Source of the DNA: Nitrospira sp.
GTDB taxonomy: Bacteria > Nitrospirota > Nitrospiria > Nitrospirales > Nitrospiraceae
Reading direction: 5' to 3'
DNA: 64,000 nt
NCBI GenBank assembly: GCA_018242725.1
Contig: JAFEBI010000011.1
Coordinates: 186,001 to 250,000, forward strand
Each line of letters starts with the position of its first letter. The stretch's first letter is position 1. The translations under genes and the position numbers were made by a program. Of the stretch, positions 8,115 through 16,807 are shown one piece after another. The notes below the pieces were generated by a model. That model saw only the letters and a program-made list of their open reading frames with translations, did not search any database and was not told where the DNA came from.

Positions 8115-10949
8115 GTGGCAAAAAAGTACGTCTACTATTTCGGAGACGGGAAAGCCGAGGGCACCTCCAACATGAAGGAGTTGCTCGGTGGAAAAGGTGC
8201 AGGGTTGGCCGAGATGACGAACCTCCGGATCTCGGTCCCACCGGGCTTTACGATTACGACGGAAGCTTGTATCGAATACTACAAGCAGGGAAAGAAATAT
8301 CCGACGGGGATGTGGGATGCGGCGTTGGTCGCGCTGAAGCGTGTCGAGCGGTCCATGGGCATGAAGTTCGGCGATCCCGAGAAGCCGTTGCTGGTGTCGG
8401 TCCGATCCGGTGCGCGTGCGTCAATGCCGGGCATGATGGACACGGTGCTCAACGTGGGGCTCACCTTAAAGACGGTCGAAGGGCTGGCGGCGAAGACGAA
8501 AAACGAGCGGTTCGCCCAGGACAGTTATCGTCGCTTCGTCACGATGTTCGGCAGCATCGTCATGGGAGTCCCTCGAGAACACTTCGAAGCGATTCTCAAC
8601 CATAAGAAAGAGGAAATGGGAGTCACGCACGAGACGCAATTGGACGCGAGGGCGTTGCGGGACCTCGTCGGACGATTCAAGTCATTGGTCAAGGAGGAAA
8701 CCGGGAAGGAGTTCCCGGACGATCCAAACGAGCAATTGAAAATGGCGATCAACGCGGTGTTCTCATCGTGGAACGGCGCACGGGCGATTACCTATCGGCG
8801 GTTGAACGGGATTCCCGACCATTGGGGGACGGCGGTCAATGTCGTGGCGATGGTATTCGGCAACATGGGCGACACGAGTGGAACCGGTGTGGCCTTTACT
8901 CGCGATCCGAATACCGGTGAACACACGTTCTTCGGGGAATGTCTGATGAATGCCCAGGGCGAAGATGTCGTTGCCGGTATCCGAACGCCGCTGCCGGTTA
9001 CCGCGTTGGCCACCAATGTCCCGGCTGCCTACAAGGAGCTCGAACACACCTATAAGAAACTGGAGAAACATTACCGAGATATGCTCGACCTGGAATTTAC
9101 CATCCAGGAAGGCAAACTCTACATGCTCCAAACGCGCGTCGGGAAGCGGACCGGCATCTCAGCTGTTCGGATCGCGGTCGAGATGGTGAGAGAAGGATTG
9201 ATCACGAAACGAGAAGCCGTGCAGCGTGTGGGTCCTGATCAATTGGCCCAATATCTCTACCCGATTTTTGACTCAAAGGTTGAGTCCAGTTCGACTCCAT
9301 TGGGTAAAGGATTGCCGGCTGGTCCCGGCGCCGCAGCAGGGAAGATTGCGATGACACCGGATCGTGCGGTTGAAATGAAAGCGGCCGGTCAGCGTGTGGT
9401 CTTGGTTCGAGACGAAACCAGCCCGGACGATATTCACGGTATGAACGCGGCCACCGGGTTCTTGACGGCGCGTGGCGGGATGACTTCGCACGCCGCTGTA
9501 GTGGCGCGGCAGATGGGCAAGGTCTGTGTGGCCGGGTGCGAAGCGGTTCAGGTGATTGATATTCAGTCGGTGCGGATCGGTTCGAAAGTGTTTCATGAGG
9601 GTGATTACATTTCCGTCAATGGCTCAACCGGGAATGTGTACGACGGCGATGTGCCGGTGGTGGAGTCGGAAATCATTCAAGTGGTGCAAGGAAAGCTGGA
9701 CGCCAAGAAGTCCGAAAAGTATCAGCTGTTCGCCACGTTGCTTTCCTGGGCCGATGCCGAACGTCGGTTGCGCGTCCGGGCCAACGCCGATGTGCCGGAT
9801 CAGGCGAAGATTGCGCGGGGGTTCGGGGCTGAGGGGATTGGATTGTGTCGGACCGAACACATGTTCTTCGCCGAAGATCGGATCTCGATCATGCAGAAGA
9901 TGATCTTGGCACGGACGAAGGAAGAGCGTGAGAAATTCCTCGATCAGCTGCTGCCGCTGCAGAAGCAGGATTTTATCGGTCTCTATCGTGAAATGGAAGG
10001 ATTCCCGGTTACGATCAGGCTGCTCGATCCACCGCTCCATGAATTCTTGCCGAAGCGAGAAGAACTGATGGTGGAGATCGCGCAGTTGGAATTGACGGCG
10101 AAGGACGGGGCGAAACTCGAGGAGAAACGACGCTTACTGGCCCGCGTCGAAGAGCTCCATGAGTTTAATCCGATGCTTGGCCTTCGAGGCTGTCGGCTCG
10201 GAATCACAATGCCGGAAATCACGCGCATGCAGGCTCGGGCGATCATGGAGGCTGCCTGTGAATTGGCGAGGGAAGGGAAGAAGATCGTACCGGAAATCAT
10301 GATCCCGCTCGTCGGCATGATCTCCGAAATGAAGTCGCAGAAGGATCTTGTGAAAGAAGTCGCCCAGGAGACGATGAAACGCTACGGGGTGAAATTGAAC
10401 TATCTGGTCGGGACCATGATCGAATTGCCTCGTGCGGCGGTGACAGCCGACCGGATCGCACAGGAAGCCGAGTTCTTCTCGTTTGGGACGAACGACTTGA
10501 CGCAGACGACGTTCGGTTTCTCGCGCGATGATGCCGCCAAGTTCATCGATTTTTATAAGACCGAAAAGATCATGGACACGGATCCGTTCGCCGTGCTTGA
10601 TCGTGAAGGGGTCGGGTCACTGATGAAGCAAGCGATTGCGGGCGGACGGAAGACGCGAGAGAATATTAAGTTGGGGATTTGCGGTGAACATGGCGGTGAT
10701 CCCAGTTCCGTCGAGTTCTGCCATCAATTGGGATTGGACTATGTCAGCTGTTCCCCATTTCGTGTGGCGATTGCCCGGTTGGCGGCAGCGCAGGCAGCGA
10801 TCGCCGAAGCATCCGCCAAGCCGACCACGTCCAAGAAAGCGACGGTCGCGCGTAGCAAGGCGGTGAAGTCCACCAGAGTCTCAACGTCGTCATCAAAGCG
10901 GGGCAAGCCGGCACCCAAAACCTCTGCAGGTAGCCGCAAGAAACGGTGA
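8115..10949 (+). CDS. ppdK: Pyruvate, phosphate dikinase with basic C-terminal tail
   Basis: Interconverts pyruvate, ATP and phosphate with phosphoenolpyruvate, AMP and pyrophosphate, linking pyruvate to gluconeogenesis. The N-terminal nucleotide-binding domain has KGAGLAEM. The swivelling phosphohistidine domain has GGMTSHAAVVARQMG (His near residue 458). The PEP-binding barrel ends in LGICGEHGGDP (catalytic Cys near 855). A GTG at 8115 is preferred because AGAAGGAGAA lies just upstream; an in-frame ATG at 8061 would add 18 unrelated residues. The last ~48 residues are an added lysine/serine-rich tail not typical of the family. It overlaps ribD by 3 bp. Confidence 0.95.
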   Translation: MAKKYVYYFGDGKAEGTSNMKELLGGKGAGLAEMTNLRISVPPGFTITTEACIEYYKQGKKYPTGMWDAALVALKRVERSMGMKFGDPEKPLLVSVRSGARASMPGMMDTVLNVGLTLKTVEGLAAKTKNERFAQDSYRRFVTMFGSIVMGVPREHFEAILNHKKEEMGVTHETQLDARALRDLVGRFKSLVKEETGKEFPDDPNEQLKMAINAVFSSWNGARAITYRRLNGIPDHWGTAVNVVAMVFGNMGDTSGTGVAFTRDPNTGEHTFFGECLMNAQGEDVVAGIRTPLPVTALATNVPAAYKELEHTYKKLEKHYRDMLDLEFTIQEGKLYMLQTRVGKRTGISAVRIAVEMVREGLITKREAVQRVGPDQLAQYLYPIFDSKVESSSTPLGKGLPAGPGAAAGKIAMTPDRAVEMKAAGQRVVLVRDETSPDDIHGMNAATGFLTARGGMTSHAAVVARQMGKVCVAGCEAVQVIDIQSVRIGSKVFHEGDYISVNGSTGNVYDGDVPVVESEIIQVVQGKLDAKKSEKYQLFATLLSWADAERRLRVRANADVPDQAKIARGFGAEGIGLCRTEHMFFAEDRISIMQKMILARTKEEREKFLDQLLPLQKQDFIGLYREMEGFPVTIRLLDPPLHEFLPKREELMVEIAQLELTAKDGAKLEEKRRLLARVEELHEFNPMLGLRGCRLGITMPEITRMQARAIMEAACELAREGKKIVPEIMIPLVGMISEMKSQKDLVKEVAQETMKRYGVKLNYLVGTMIELPRAAVTADRIAQEAEFFSFGTNDLTQTTFGFSRDDAAKFIDFYKTEKIMDTDPFAVLDREGVGSLMKQAIAGGRKTRENIKLGICGEHGGDPSSVEFCHQLGLDYVSCSPFRVAIARLAAAQAAIAEASAKPTTSKKATVARSKAVKSTRVSTSSSKRGKPAPKTSAGSRKKR

Positions 10950-12064
10950 CCGACCGTCCACGAGATCTCCACTATATGACCCTGGCCCTTCGCCTGGCGG
11001 CGAAGGGCCAGGGAACGACGAGCCCAAATCCGATGGTCGGTGCCGTCGTCGTCAAACAGGGCCGGATCGTCGGCCGGGGTTTTCATCTCCGACCCGGAAC
11101 TCCTCACGCAGAAGTACTCGCGTTGCAACGAGCCGGATCGCAGGCACGAGGCGCCACACTCTACGTGACACTCGAGCCCTGCTGCCACCTCAAGAAGCGA
11201 ACGCCACCTTGCGTGCCTGACATCCTGCGCTCCGGCGCGAGCCGTGTCGTAATGGCGATGCAGGACCCCAATCCATCAGTACGGGGGAAGGGAATTGCTG
11301 CCCTTCGAAGGGCCGGAATTTCGGTCACGGTTGGCGTGGCACGCTCCCAGGCTGAAGAGCTGAACAAGGCCTATTGCCATTGGATGAAGACCGGCCGTCC
11401 TCATGTGACGCTCAAAGCCGGTATGACGCTCGATGGACAGCTGGCGACAGCCACCGGTGAATCTCGGTGGATAACGGGAGAGTTGTCCAGGAAGGAGGTC
11501 CACCTGCTCCGCGGGAGCATGGATGCGGTACTCGTTGGGGTAGGAACAGTCTTGATGGATGATCCTGCGTTGACGGCGAGGACCGGAGCAGGGTTAGAAA
11601 AACTGACATCACGACAACCTTTTCGCATTGTCGTCGATAGTAAACTGCGAACTCCCTTGAAGGCACAGGTCCTGGCCTTACAGGACAAGGCTAGAACCAT
11701 GATTGCGACGACTGCCGCCGCCCCAGCGGCTCGACGGTCGGCTCTGCAAAAGAAAGGCGTCGAGGTGCTGACAGTGCCGGCGATTCACGGGCATGTCTCA
11801 TTGCCTGTGTTACTTAAGGAGCTCGGTCGGCGTGGGATCACGTCTCTCCTCGTGGAAGGAGGAGGTGAGGTGAATGCCGCGATGCTGGGAGCCAAGTTGG
11901 TTGATCATGTACGCCTCTACATAGCACCGTTGCTACTCGGTGGACAGGATGCTAAAGGAGTAATCGGGGGAGTGAGTCCAACAAGGTTGAAGAGAGCGAT
12001 CAAGCTGTGCCATGTGGCGACACGCCTCGTGGGGAATGATTTGATGGTAGAAGGGGATCTGTGA
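10946..12064 (+). CDS. ribD: Bifunctional riboflavin biosynthesis deaminase/reductase RibD
   Basis: Carries out the deaminase and reductase steps that follow GTP cyclohydrolase II in riboflavin synthesis. The N-terminal deaminase domain has the zinc site: HAE at residues 54-56, EPCC near 77-80 and TPPC ending at Cys89. The reductase domain starts near residue 150 (HVTLKAGMTLDGQLATATGE) and has the LLVEGGGEVN signature near 294. The GTG start overlaps the ppdK stop (GTGA), so translation is probably coupled. Length, 372 residues, is normal. Confidence 0.95.
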   Translation: MTDRPRDLHYMTLALRLAAKGQGTTSPNPMVGAVVVKQGRIVGRGFHLRPGTPHAEVLALQRAGSQARGATLYVTLEPCCHLKKRTPPCVPDILRSGASRVVMAMQDPNPSVRGKGIAALRRAGISVTVGVARSQAEELNKAYCHWMKTGRPHVTLKAGMTLDGQLATATGESRWITGELSRKEVHLLRGSMDAVLVGVGTVLMDDPALTARTGAGLEKLTSRQPFRIVVDSKLRTPLKAQVLALQDKARTMIATTAAAPAARRSALQKKGVEVLTVPAIHGHVSLPVLLKELGRRGITSLLVEGGGEVNAAMLGAKLVDHVRLYIAPLLLGGQDAKGVIGGVSPTRLKRAIKLCHVATRLVGNDLMVEGDL

Positions 12065-13350
12065 TTGTCTTCGTCCGAAGCCTTGTCCTGTTGGTATTTT
12101 TGGTTGGTGCGACTGCTCCCACGGATGCTGAGGAGACGAGACCGGCCGTTCCAGACCTCGCGTCCCGTGTCTTGCAGTATCTCGACGCTACTGATGGTGA
12201 TACAGCGGAACGGTTGCTGCTCGATATCCTCTCTGACGAGAACGCGTCCATCGACATCGTCTCTGAGTTGATAAGGGCCGGTCGAACCTACCTGAACCAG
12301 CCGGTCGGGGATCTTCCACATGAACAGATTGTGATTCGTGGGCAGACCTATCCATTAGCGCTGCACATTCCATCGACGTATCACGCGTCAAAGCCCTATA
12401 CCCTCGTCGTGTGTCTGCATGGATTCGGGTTTACCGGTGAAGAGTATTTGGAACGGTGGCGAAATCGATTGGGTGAGGACTATCTCTTGGCCTGTCCGAC
12501 CTATCCGTCCGGTGCCTGGTTTACGAGACGTGCGGAAGAATTAGTCCTAGCAACGATTCGGGATCTTCGCACACGCTATCATGTCGACCCCAACCGGATT
12601 TTTCTGACCGGTATGTCGAACGGTGGGATCGGAGCCTGGCTCATCGGCATGCATCATGCTCCACTATTTGCGGGGATCGCACCGATGGCGAGCGGACTGG
12701 ACAATGTGCTCATGCCGTTTTTGGAGAATCTTCGCCAGACACCCATCTATATGATTCACGGAGTGAAAGATCAGGTGATGCCGGTTGATCTGAGTCGTTC
12801 CATCGTCCGGGAGTTGGATAAGCTTGGATACCCATACGTGTATCGCGAACATGAGCGTGAACATCCGATGGCGGGGGGACATTATTTCCCCAAAGAAGAG
12901 GTGCCGGATCTTGTGGCCTGGTTCAATGGTCAACACCGTGAACCCTTGCCGACAAGGCTCACTGTTGTACGAGACGGGAGTCATTTCCAACCGTTCAACT
13001 GGGTGCGGCTGGATTCAACTGATCCCATTGCGACATTTTCAGATGATTTGGTAGACAAGCAAGACGAGCGCATCAAGCGTCGGGTTTATGCGAAGCTGGA
13101 TGCTTCCATCCAAGATGGGAATCGAATCGAGGTACAGACCCACCATGTTCGACGGTACAGTCTGTTTTTGAATGAGTCTCTCATTGATCCGGCCAAGCCG
13201 CTGACCGTGATCACGAACGGGCAAGTATCTTTTACAGGGGCCGTCACGCCATCGTTGGAAACCTTGCTGCGCCAAGCCAGACTCAGGCAGGATCCACAGC
13301 GGCTTTTCCCCATTCACCTTTCCATTTCCGTCCCAACACTGAATCCATGA
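12061..13350 (+). CDS. Secreted alpha/beta hydrolase (esterase/depolymerase-like)
   Basis: A 429-residue exported protein with a signal peptide ending near TDAEE. The hydrolase core holds VVCLHGFGFTGEEY (oxyanion region), the nucleophile elbow GMSNGG with Ser186, and MIHGVKDQVMP, which offers the acid. A histidine in the GGHYF region may complete the triad. This resembles LpqC-type polyhydroxybutyrate depolymerase and phospholipase/carboxylesterase families. An added C-terminal region of ~140 residues is unassigned. The start GTG overlaps the ribD stop. Substrate unknown; membership in a riboflavin operon is not explained. Confidence 0.8.
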   Translation: MIVFVRSLVLLVFLVGATAPTDAEETRPAVPDLASRVLQYLDATDGDTAERLLLDILSDENASIDIVSELIRAGRTYLNQPVGDLPHEQIVIRGQTYPLALHIPSTYHASKPYTLVVCLHGFGFTGEEYLERWRNRLGEDYLLACPTYPSGAWFTRRAEELVLATIRDLRTRYHVDPNRIFLTGMSNGGIGAWLIGMHHAPLFAGIAPMASGLDNVLMPFLENLRQTPIYMIHGVKDQVMPVDLSRSIVRELDKLGYPYVYREHEREHPMAGGHYFPKEEVPDLVAWFNGQHREPLPTRLTVVRDGSHFQPFNWVRLDSTDPIATFSDDLVDKQDERIKRRVYAKLDASIQDGNRIEVQTHHVRRYSLFLNESLIDPAKPLTVITNGQVSFTGAVTPSLETLLRQARLRQDPQRLFPIHLSISVPTLNP

Positions 13351-14162
13351 ACGTGGCAAGGGGTTTCACCGCGAAACAGGGTTCATACCGATGGGCGATG
13401 CTGTTAGGCATCACCCTCGTGCTCTTGGCCGGTACCGCGCAGGCAGAGAACTGCAGCCTCTCACCCATTCATGGAGACCTGACGTTCCCGGTCGAGCGAA
13501 TTCCTTCGAACTGGACATGTAAGCTTCAGACAATCATCAAGTCGCATACGACAGTCACCCGGGTCGGTCCCATCCGAGTGGCCATGTCAGAGCCACTCTA
13601 TCGATACCTGCTTGGCGAGCCACCGTTTGCCGCCACGTTGATTCGTCGCCTTGGCCTCGCTCCCTATCATTCCCAAGCCTGGGGGGAAAGGCGGTTTTGG
13701 GGCGACGACGGTGAGGGGACGAGGGGATTCGTGCAGCTGGTCTATGCGGATGAGGAGTCTCGGATTTACTTATTGGACGGCTCCCATGACAGTCGGTTGC
13801 TGCCGCATATTACAGGGAAGGCCGTCGTGTTTCTTCGGATGGCGGTCGTGCGAGATCAGCAGGGGAACGAAGACATGGACAGTACCATTGTGGCCTATAC
13901 CAAATTAGACAATCGCTTCTTCTCAGGACTGGTGTCTTTTCTGCATCCGTTGATTCGCGGCATGGTGACGAGCAAACTTCAGAAGGGAGTTGAGACTGTT
14001 CATCGATTAGGCTTGGTTATGCGACAGCAACCTTCCCGCGTGTTGCGAGAGGCGGAACAGCCCCCGCCGTTGCCTGAGCAGCATCTGTTGTATTTGAGAG
14101 CCGTGCTTGGTCCTTCACTCGGCTCCACAGAGGCGATCTCGCCTGCCAATACCATTCCATGA
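13347..14162 (+). CDS. Secreted protein of unknown function
   Basis: A 271-residue protein with a signal peptide (LLGITLVLLAGTAQAEN, cleavage after AQA). Two cysteines occur in the first 40 residues of the mature part. The rest is an even mix of strand and helix without a recognised motif. Its ATG overlaps the stop of the hydrolase before it and its stop overlaps the start of the MFS gene after it, so it belongs to this transcript. No function proposed. Confidence 0.75.
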   Translation: MNVARGFTAKQGSYRWAMLLGITLVLLAGTAQAENCSLSPIHGDLTFPVERIPSNWTCKLQTIIKSHTTVTRVGPIRVAMSEPLYRYLLGEPPFAATLIRRLGLAPYHSQAWGERRFWGDDGEGTRGFVQLVYADEESRIYLLDGSHDSRLLPHITGKAVVFLRMAVVRDQQGNEDMDSTIVAYTKLDNRFFSGLVSFLHPLIRGMVTSKLQKGVETVHRLGLVMRQQPSRVLREAEQPPPLPEQHLLYLRAVLGPSLGSTEAISPANTIP

Positions 14163-15343
14163 CGACCTCACGTAGTTTCATGCTGATCTGCACGGTCGGC
14201 ATCTTTTCTTTCATCAGCTACAACATGGTGCGAATGCCGGCACTTTCCTTGTTTGCCGAATCGCTCGGCGCGGGTCCTGAGCGGATCGGTCTGATCGTGT
14301 CCGTATCCACCCTCACGGGTGTGCTGCTGAAGCTGCCGTCCGGCGCCCTGTCTGATATCTATGGGCGACGTCTGTTGCTCAAGATTGGTGTGGTAGCCTT
14401 TGGGTTGCCGCCGTTTCTCTACCCCTTCATTACGGATCTGGATGCATTGACGGCGCTTCGGTTTCTGCACGGCCTTGCGACGGCCATCTTTGCGCCAAGC
14501 GCCCTGGCGACGGTGGCGGAGCTTTATCGTGAACGGCGTGGGGCCGCGCTTGGAACCTATACGGCCTGCACGCAGTCCGGTTCGCTCTTAGGTCCCTTTC
14601 TCGGAGGATATCTGATCCATGCGGCCGGGTTTTCAGCAGCGTTCATCATCTCCGGCATCTTCGGCTGTATCGGCATGCTGTTGTTCTATAGCTTGCATCT
14701 TGACGTTGCGGTGCCGCAACGGAAGGAACAGGGTCTGGCGGTGGTGCTGTCCGAAATGTGGAAGGGGTTTGCCGCAGTCGCGAAAAATCGCAAGGTATTG
14801 ATCACCAGTGTGACCGATGCCGCCAAGATGATCGCGAACGGCGCCTTGATGGCGTTTCTTCCGCTCTATGGCGTCGCGGCCGGTTTGAACCCGGGAGAAG
14901 TTGGTCTCTTGTTTACTGTGCAAGCCGGCACGTCATTTTTCTCAAAACCGATTATGGGGCGAGTGTCTGACCGGGTCGGCCGTCAGCCGCTCATTATTCT
15001 TGGGCTCTGTATTTGTGCGGGAACATTTATCTGTATTCCACATGTAACACTGTTTCCGGTTCTTCTCTTATTGTCTGCCGGCTTTGGTTTCGGCGAAGCA
15101 GTGGTTTCTTCGTCTTCATCAGCTCTTGTCGCAGACAGTTCGGAATTCAAGCGGCTCGGCGCCGGCATGGGCATGCAAGGGACCATCATGGACATCGGCC
15201 ATGCTTGCGGCCCGTTGCTGGCAGGTCTGCTGATTGCGAATCTCAGTTATCCCATGGCCTTCGCCATCATCGCCGGGATCCAATTGGTCGCAGCCGTCGC
15301 ATTTTGGGTGACGATCACTCGGATGGAGGCCGTACCATCGTGA
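14159..15343 (+). CDS. Major facilitator superfamily transporter
   Basis: A 394-residue, 12-helix MFS permease. The loop after the second helix reads GALSDIYGRR, matching the MFS A-motif, and the equivalent loop in the second half reads GRVSDRVGRQ. It probably exports or imports a small molecule by proton exchange; the substrate cannot be read from the sequence, although a place in a riboflavin operon makes a flavin-related or drug-like compound possible. It starts with ATGA overlapping the previous gene. Confidence 0.88.
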   Translation: MTTSRSFMLICTVGIFSFISYNMVRMPALSLFAESLGAGPERIGLIVSVSTLTGVLLKLPSGALSDIYGRRLLLKIGVVAFGLPPFLYPFITDLDALTALRFLHGLATAIFAPSALATVAELYRERRGAALGTYTACTQSGSLLGPFLGGYLIHAAGFSAAFIISGIFGCIGMLLFYSLHLDVAVPQRKEQGLAVVLSEMWKGFAAVAKNRKVLITSVTDAAKMIANGALMAFLPLYGVAAGLNPGEVGLLFTVQAGTSFFSKPIMGRVSDRVGRQPLIILGLCICAGTFICIPHVTLFPVLLLLSAGFGFGEAVVSSSSSALVADSSEFKRLGAGMGMQGTIMDIGHACGPLLAGLLIANLSYPMAFAIIAGIQLVAAVAFWVTITRMEAVPS

Positions 15344-15355
15344 GAGTGGCTGGGC

Positions 15356-15361
15356 TATAAT
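15356..15361 (+). promoter_or_regulatory. Possible -10 box before the microprotein-ribE pair
   Basis: A perfect TATAAT lies 10 bp before the ATG at 15371. No good -35 box was seen at the usual distance, so an internal promoter is only a suggestion. Confidence 0.25.
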
Positions 15362-15370
15362 GGAAAAACC

Positions 15371-15487
15371 ATGAAAGAAATCGCGACGGAGAATCTCGTG
15401 ATCGGTGGGTTAGCCGGTCTGGGCGTAGTAGTGCTGCTTGTGCTGTTCGTCTATGTGGTGAAACAGATCATCATGAGGAAAGACTGA
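15371..15487 (+). CDS. 38-residue single-span membrane microprotein
   Basis: A short frame beginning MKEIATENLVIGGLAGLG, then a hydrophobic run of ~20 residues, ending in a basic VKQIIMRKD tail. This gives one membrane helix with a positive inside end. Its TGA overlaps the ATG of ribE (TGATG), typical of coupled translation, and it sits 27 bp after the MFS gene. Support comes from the clean frame, membrane topology and the overlap. It could be a transporter accessory or simply a leader that couples ribE translation. Confidence 0.6.
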   Translation: MKEIATENLVIGGLAGLGVVVLLVLFVYVVKQIIMRKD

Positions 15488-16140
15488 TGTTTACCGGTAT
15501 TGTCGAAGAAATGGGCGGGATTACGGTCATGAATAAGTCGCTGGCCGGAGCCAAGCTGACGATTTTGGCTTCGACGGTGATGAGTGATCTGAAAATCGGC
15601 GACAGTGTGAGCGTGAATGGGATTTGCCTGACGGTCGTCTCGCGAAGCGAACGCGACTTTTCCGTAGAAGTCTCTCCTGAAACGCTTTCAGTCACGACCC
15701 TCGGTAGTTTTGCCGTGGGCATGCCGGTCAATCTTGAGCGGGCCATGAAGTTGAATGAGCGAATCGGAGGCCATCTTGTCGCGGGACATGTGGATGGAGT
15801 GGGTGTAATCCGCAGCCGGCAGCAAGATGCCAATACCATCGTGTTTACCATCGGAGCACCTCCGGAGATTTTGCGCTATTGTGTCGCAAAGGGTTCGGTT
15901 ACCGTCGATGGCATCAGCCTCACGATCAATGCCGTGAGCGAGCAAGGGTTCAGCGTCGCCATCATTCCGCACACAGCCAAGGTAACAATCCTGGGCCTCA
16001 AACAGGTGAATGACACCGTGAACCTGGAATCCGATCTTATCGGGAAGTATGTCGAGCGGCTACTCCAAGAACGCAGCCACCTTTCCAAATCGACCATCAG
16101 CATCGATACAGAGTATTTGCAGAAGCGGGGATTGATCTAA
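15487..16140 (+). CDS. ribE: Riboflavin synthase (alpha-type)
   Basis: Makes riboflavin from two molecules of 6,7-dimethyl-8-ribityllumazine, the last step of the pathway. The two tandem lumazine-binding barrels are visible: MFTGIVEEMG at the start of the first and GHLVAGHVDGVG at the start of the second, near residue 96. Length, 217 residues, is normal. Its start overlaps the stop of the 38-residue microprotein. The last ~130 bases of this gene occur again, diverged, at 16593-16752 beyond a HigBA module, so the intact 3' end may itself be a recombinant. Confidence 0.95.
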   Translation: MFTGIVEEMGGITVMNKSLAGAKLTILASTVMSDLKIGDSVSVNGICLTVVSRSERDFSVEVSPETLSVTTLGSFAVGMPVNLERAMKLNERIGGHLVAGHVDGVGVIRSRQQDANTIVFTIGAPPEILRYCVAKGSVTVDGISLTINAVSEQGFSVAIIPHTAKVTILGLKQVNDTVNLESDLIGKYVERLLQERSHLSKSTISIDTEYLQKRGLI

Positions 16141-16148
16141 TCGCTTCA

Positions 16149-16265
16149 AATGGCGGTGAAAATGGAAAGGAACAGTACAGCATTCGAATTAACGATCAGT
16201 GGAGGGTTTGTTTCGTATGGGTTCAGTGCAATACCCGTGATGTGGAGATTGTGAACTACCATTGA
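16149..16265 (+). pseudogene. higB: C-terminal fragment of HigB-type toxin
   Basis: 38 codons in frame to a TGA match the end of HigB/RelE-superfamily toxins: EQYSIRINDQWRVCF followed by DVEIVNYH. The N-terminal half is absent; the frame runs directly into the 3' end of ribE, eight bases away. It lies 8 bp before higA, the normal toxin-antitoxin order. The toxin is therefore a truncated relic, unlikely to be active. Confidence 0.8.
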
Positions 16266-16273
16266 GGTGCAAT

Positions 16274-16576
16274 ATGGCGCGCATACGTTTGCTGGAGCCG
16301 ATACATCCGGGTGAAATTGTGTTCGAGGAGTTTATGAAGCCGATGGACATCAGCATCAATCGGCTTGCTCGTGAGATTCATGTGTCGCCGGGCAGGATCG
16401 GCGCAATCGTCAATGGAAATCGTGCCATCACTGTTGATACCGCGTTTCGGCTCAGTCGGTATTTGGGAACGTCATCGGATCTCTGGATCGGACTTCAAGG
16501 AGAGTTTGATCTGCGAGTGGCCCAACGTACGATTGGGCCAGAAATTGAGAGGCATATCCAGCAGCATGTTGCATGA
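16274..16576 (+). CDS. higA: HigA-family antitoxin
   Basis: A 100-residue helix-turn-helix protein of the HigA addiction-module family: the RLLEPIHPGEIVFEEFMKPM start is diagnostic, followed by the DNA-binding helices up to YLGTSSDLWIGLQ. It normally neutralises HigB and represses the module. The ATG at 16274 is preferred (GAGGTGCAAT upstream) over one at 16262 inside the toxin remnant. Because the adjacent toxin is truncated, this is an orphan antitoxin. It ends 16 bp before the duplicated ribE fragment. Confidence 0.88.
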   Translation: MARIRLLEPIHPGEIVFEEFMKPMDISINRLAREIHVSPGRIGAIVNGNRAITVDTAFRLSRYLGTSSDLWIGLQGEFDLRVAQRTIGPEIERHIQQHVA

Positions 16577-16592
16577 GGGCACCTATCCACAA

Positions 16593-16752
16593 CTGACGAT
16601 GCTCGGTCTTATGTAGGTCAACGATACTGTCAATCTTGAATCTGACCTCATCGGAAAGTATGTCGAACAGATGCTTCAAGAGCGCGGCCAACTGCCCCAA
16701 GCCCACACCAGTTATTGATAAAGATTATCTGCAGAAGCGTGGACTGATCTGA
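16593..16752 (+). pseudogene. Diverged second copy of the ribE 3' end
   Basis: Translated in the right frame this stretch gives VNDTVNLESDLIGKYVE, identical to the corresponding part of RibE, and after a frameshift QKRGLI then stop, also as in RibE. An in-frame TAG sits where RibE has glutamine before VND. Homology begins about the TILGLK segment of RibE and ends at the stop codon. There are many silent third-position changes, so it is an old or foreign copy, not a fresh duplication. Higs BA lies exactly between the two copies. Confidence 0.85.
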
Positions 16753-16807
16753 TTTGTAGTGGGCTACTTTCAACTGCCGGTACTTGCATAGCTGAGGGGT
16801 AAAGCCT

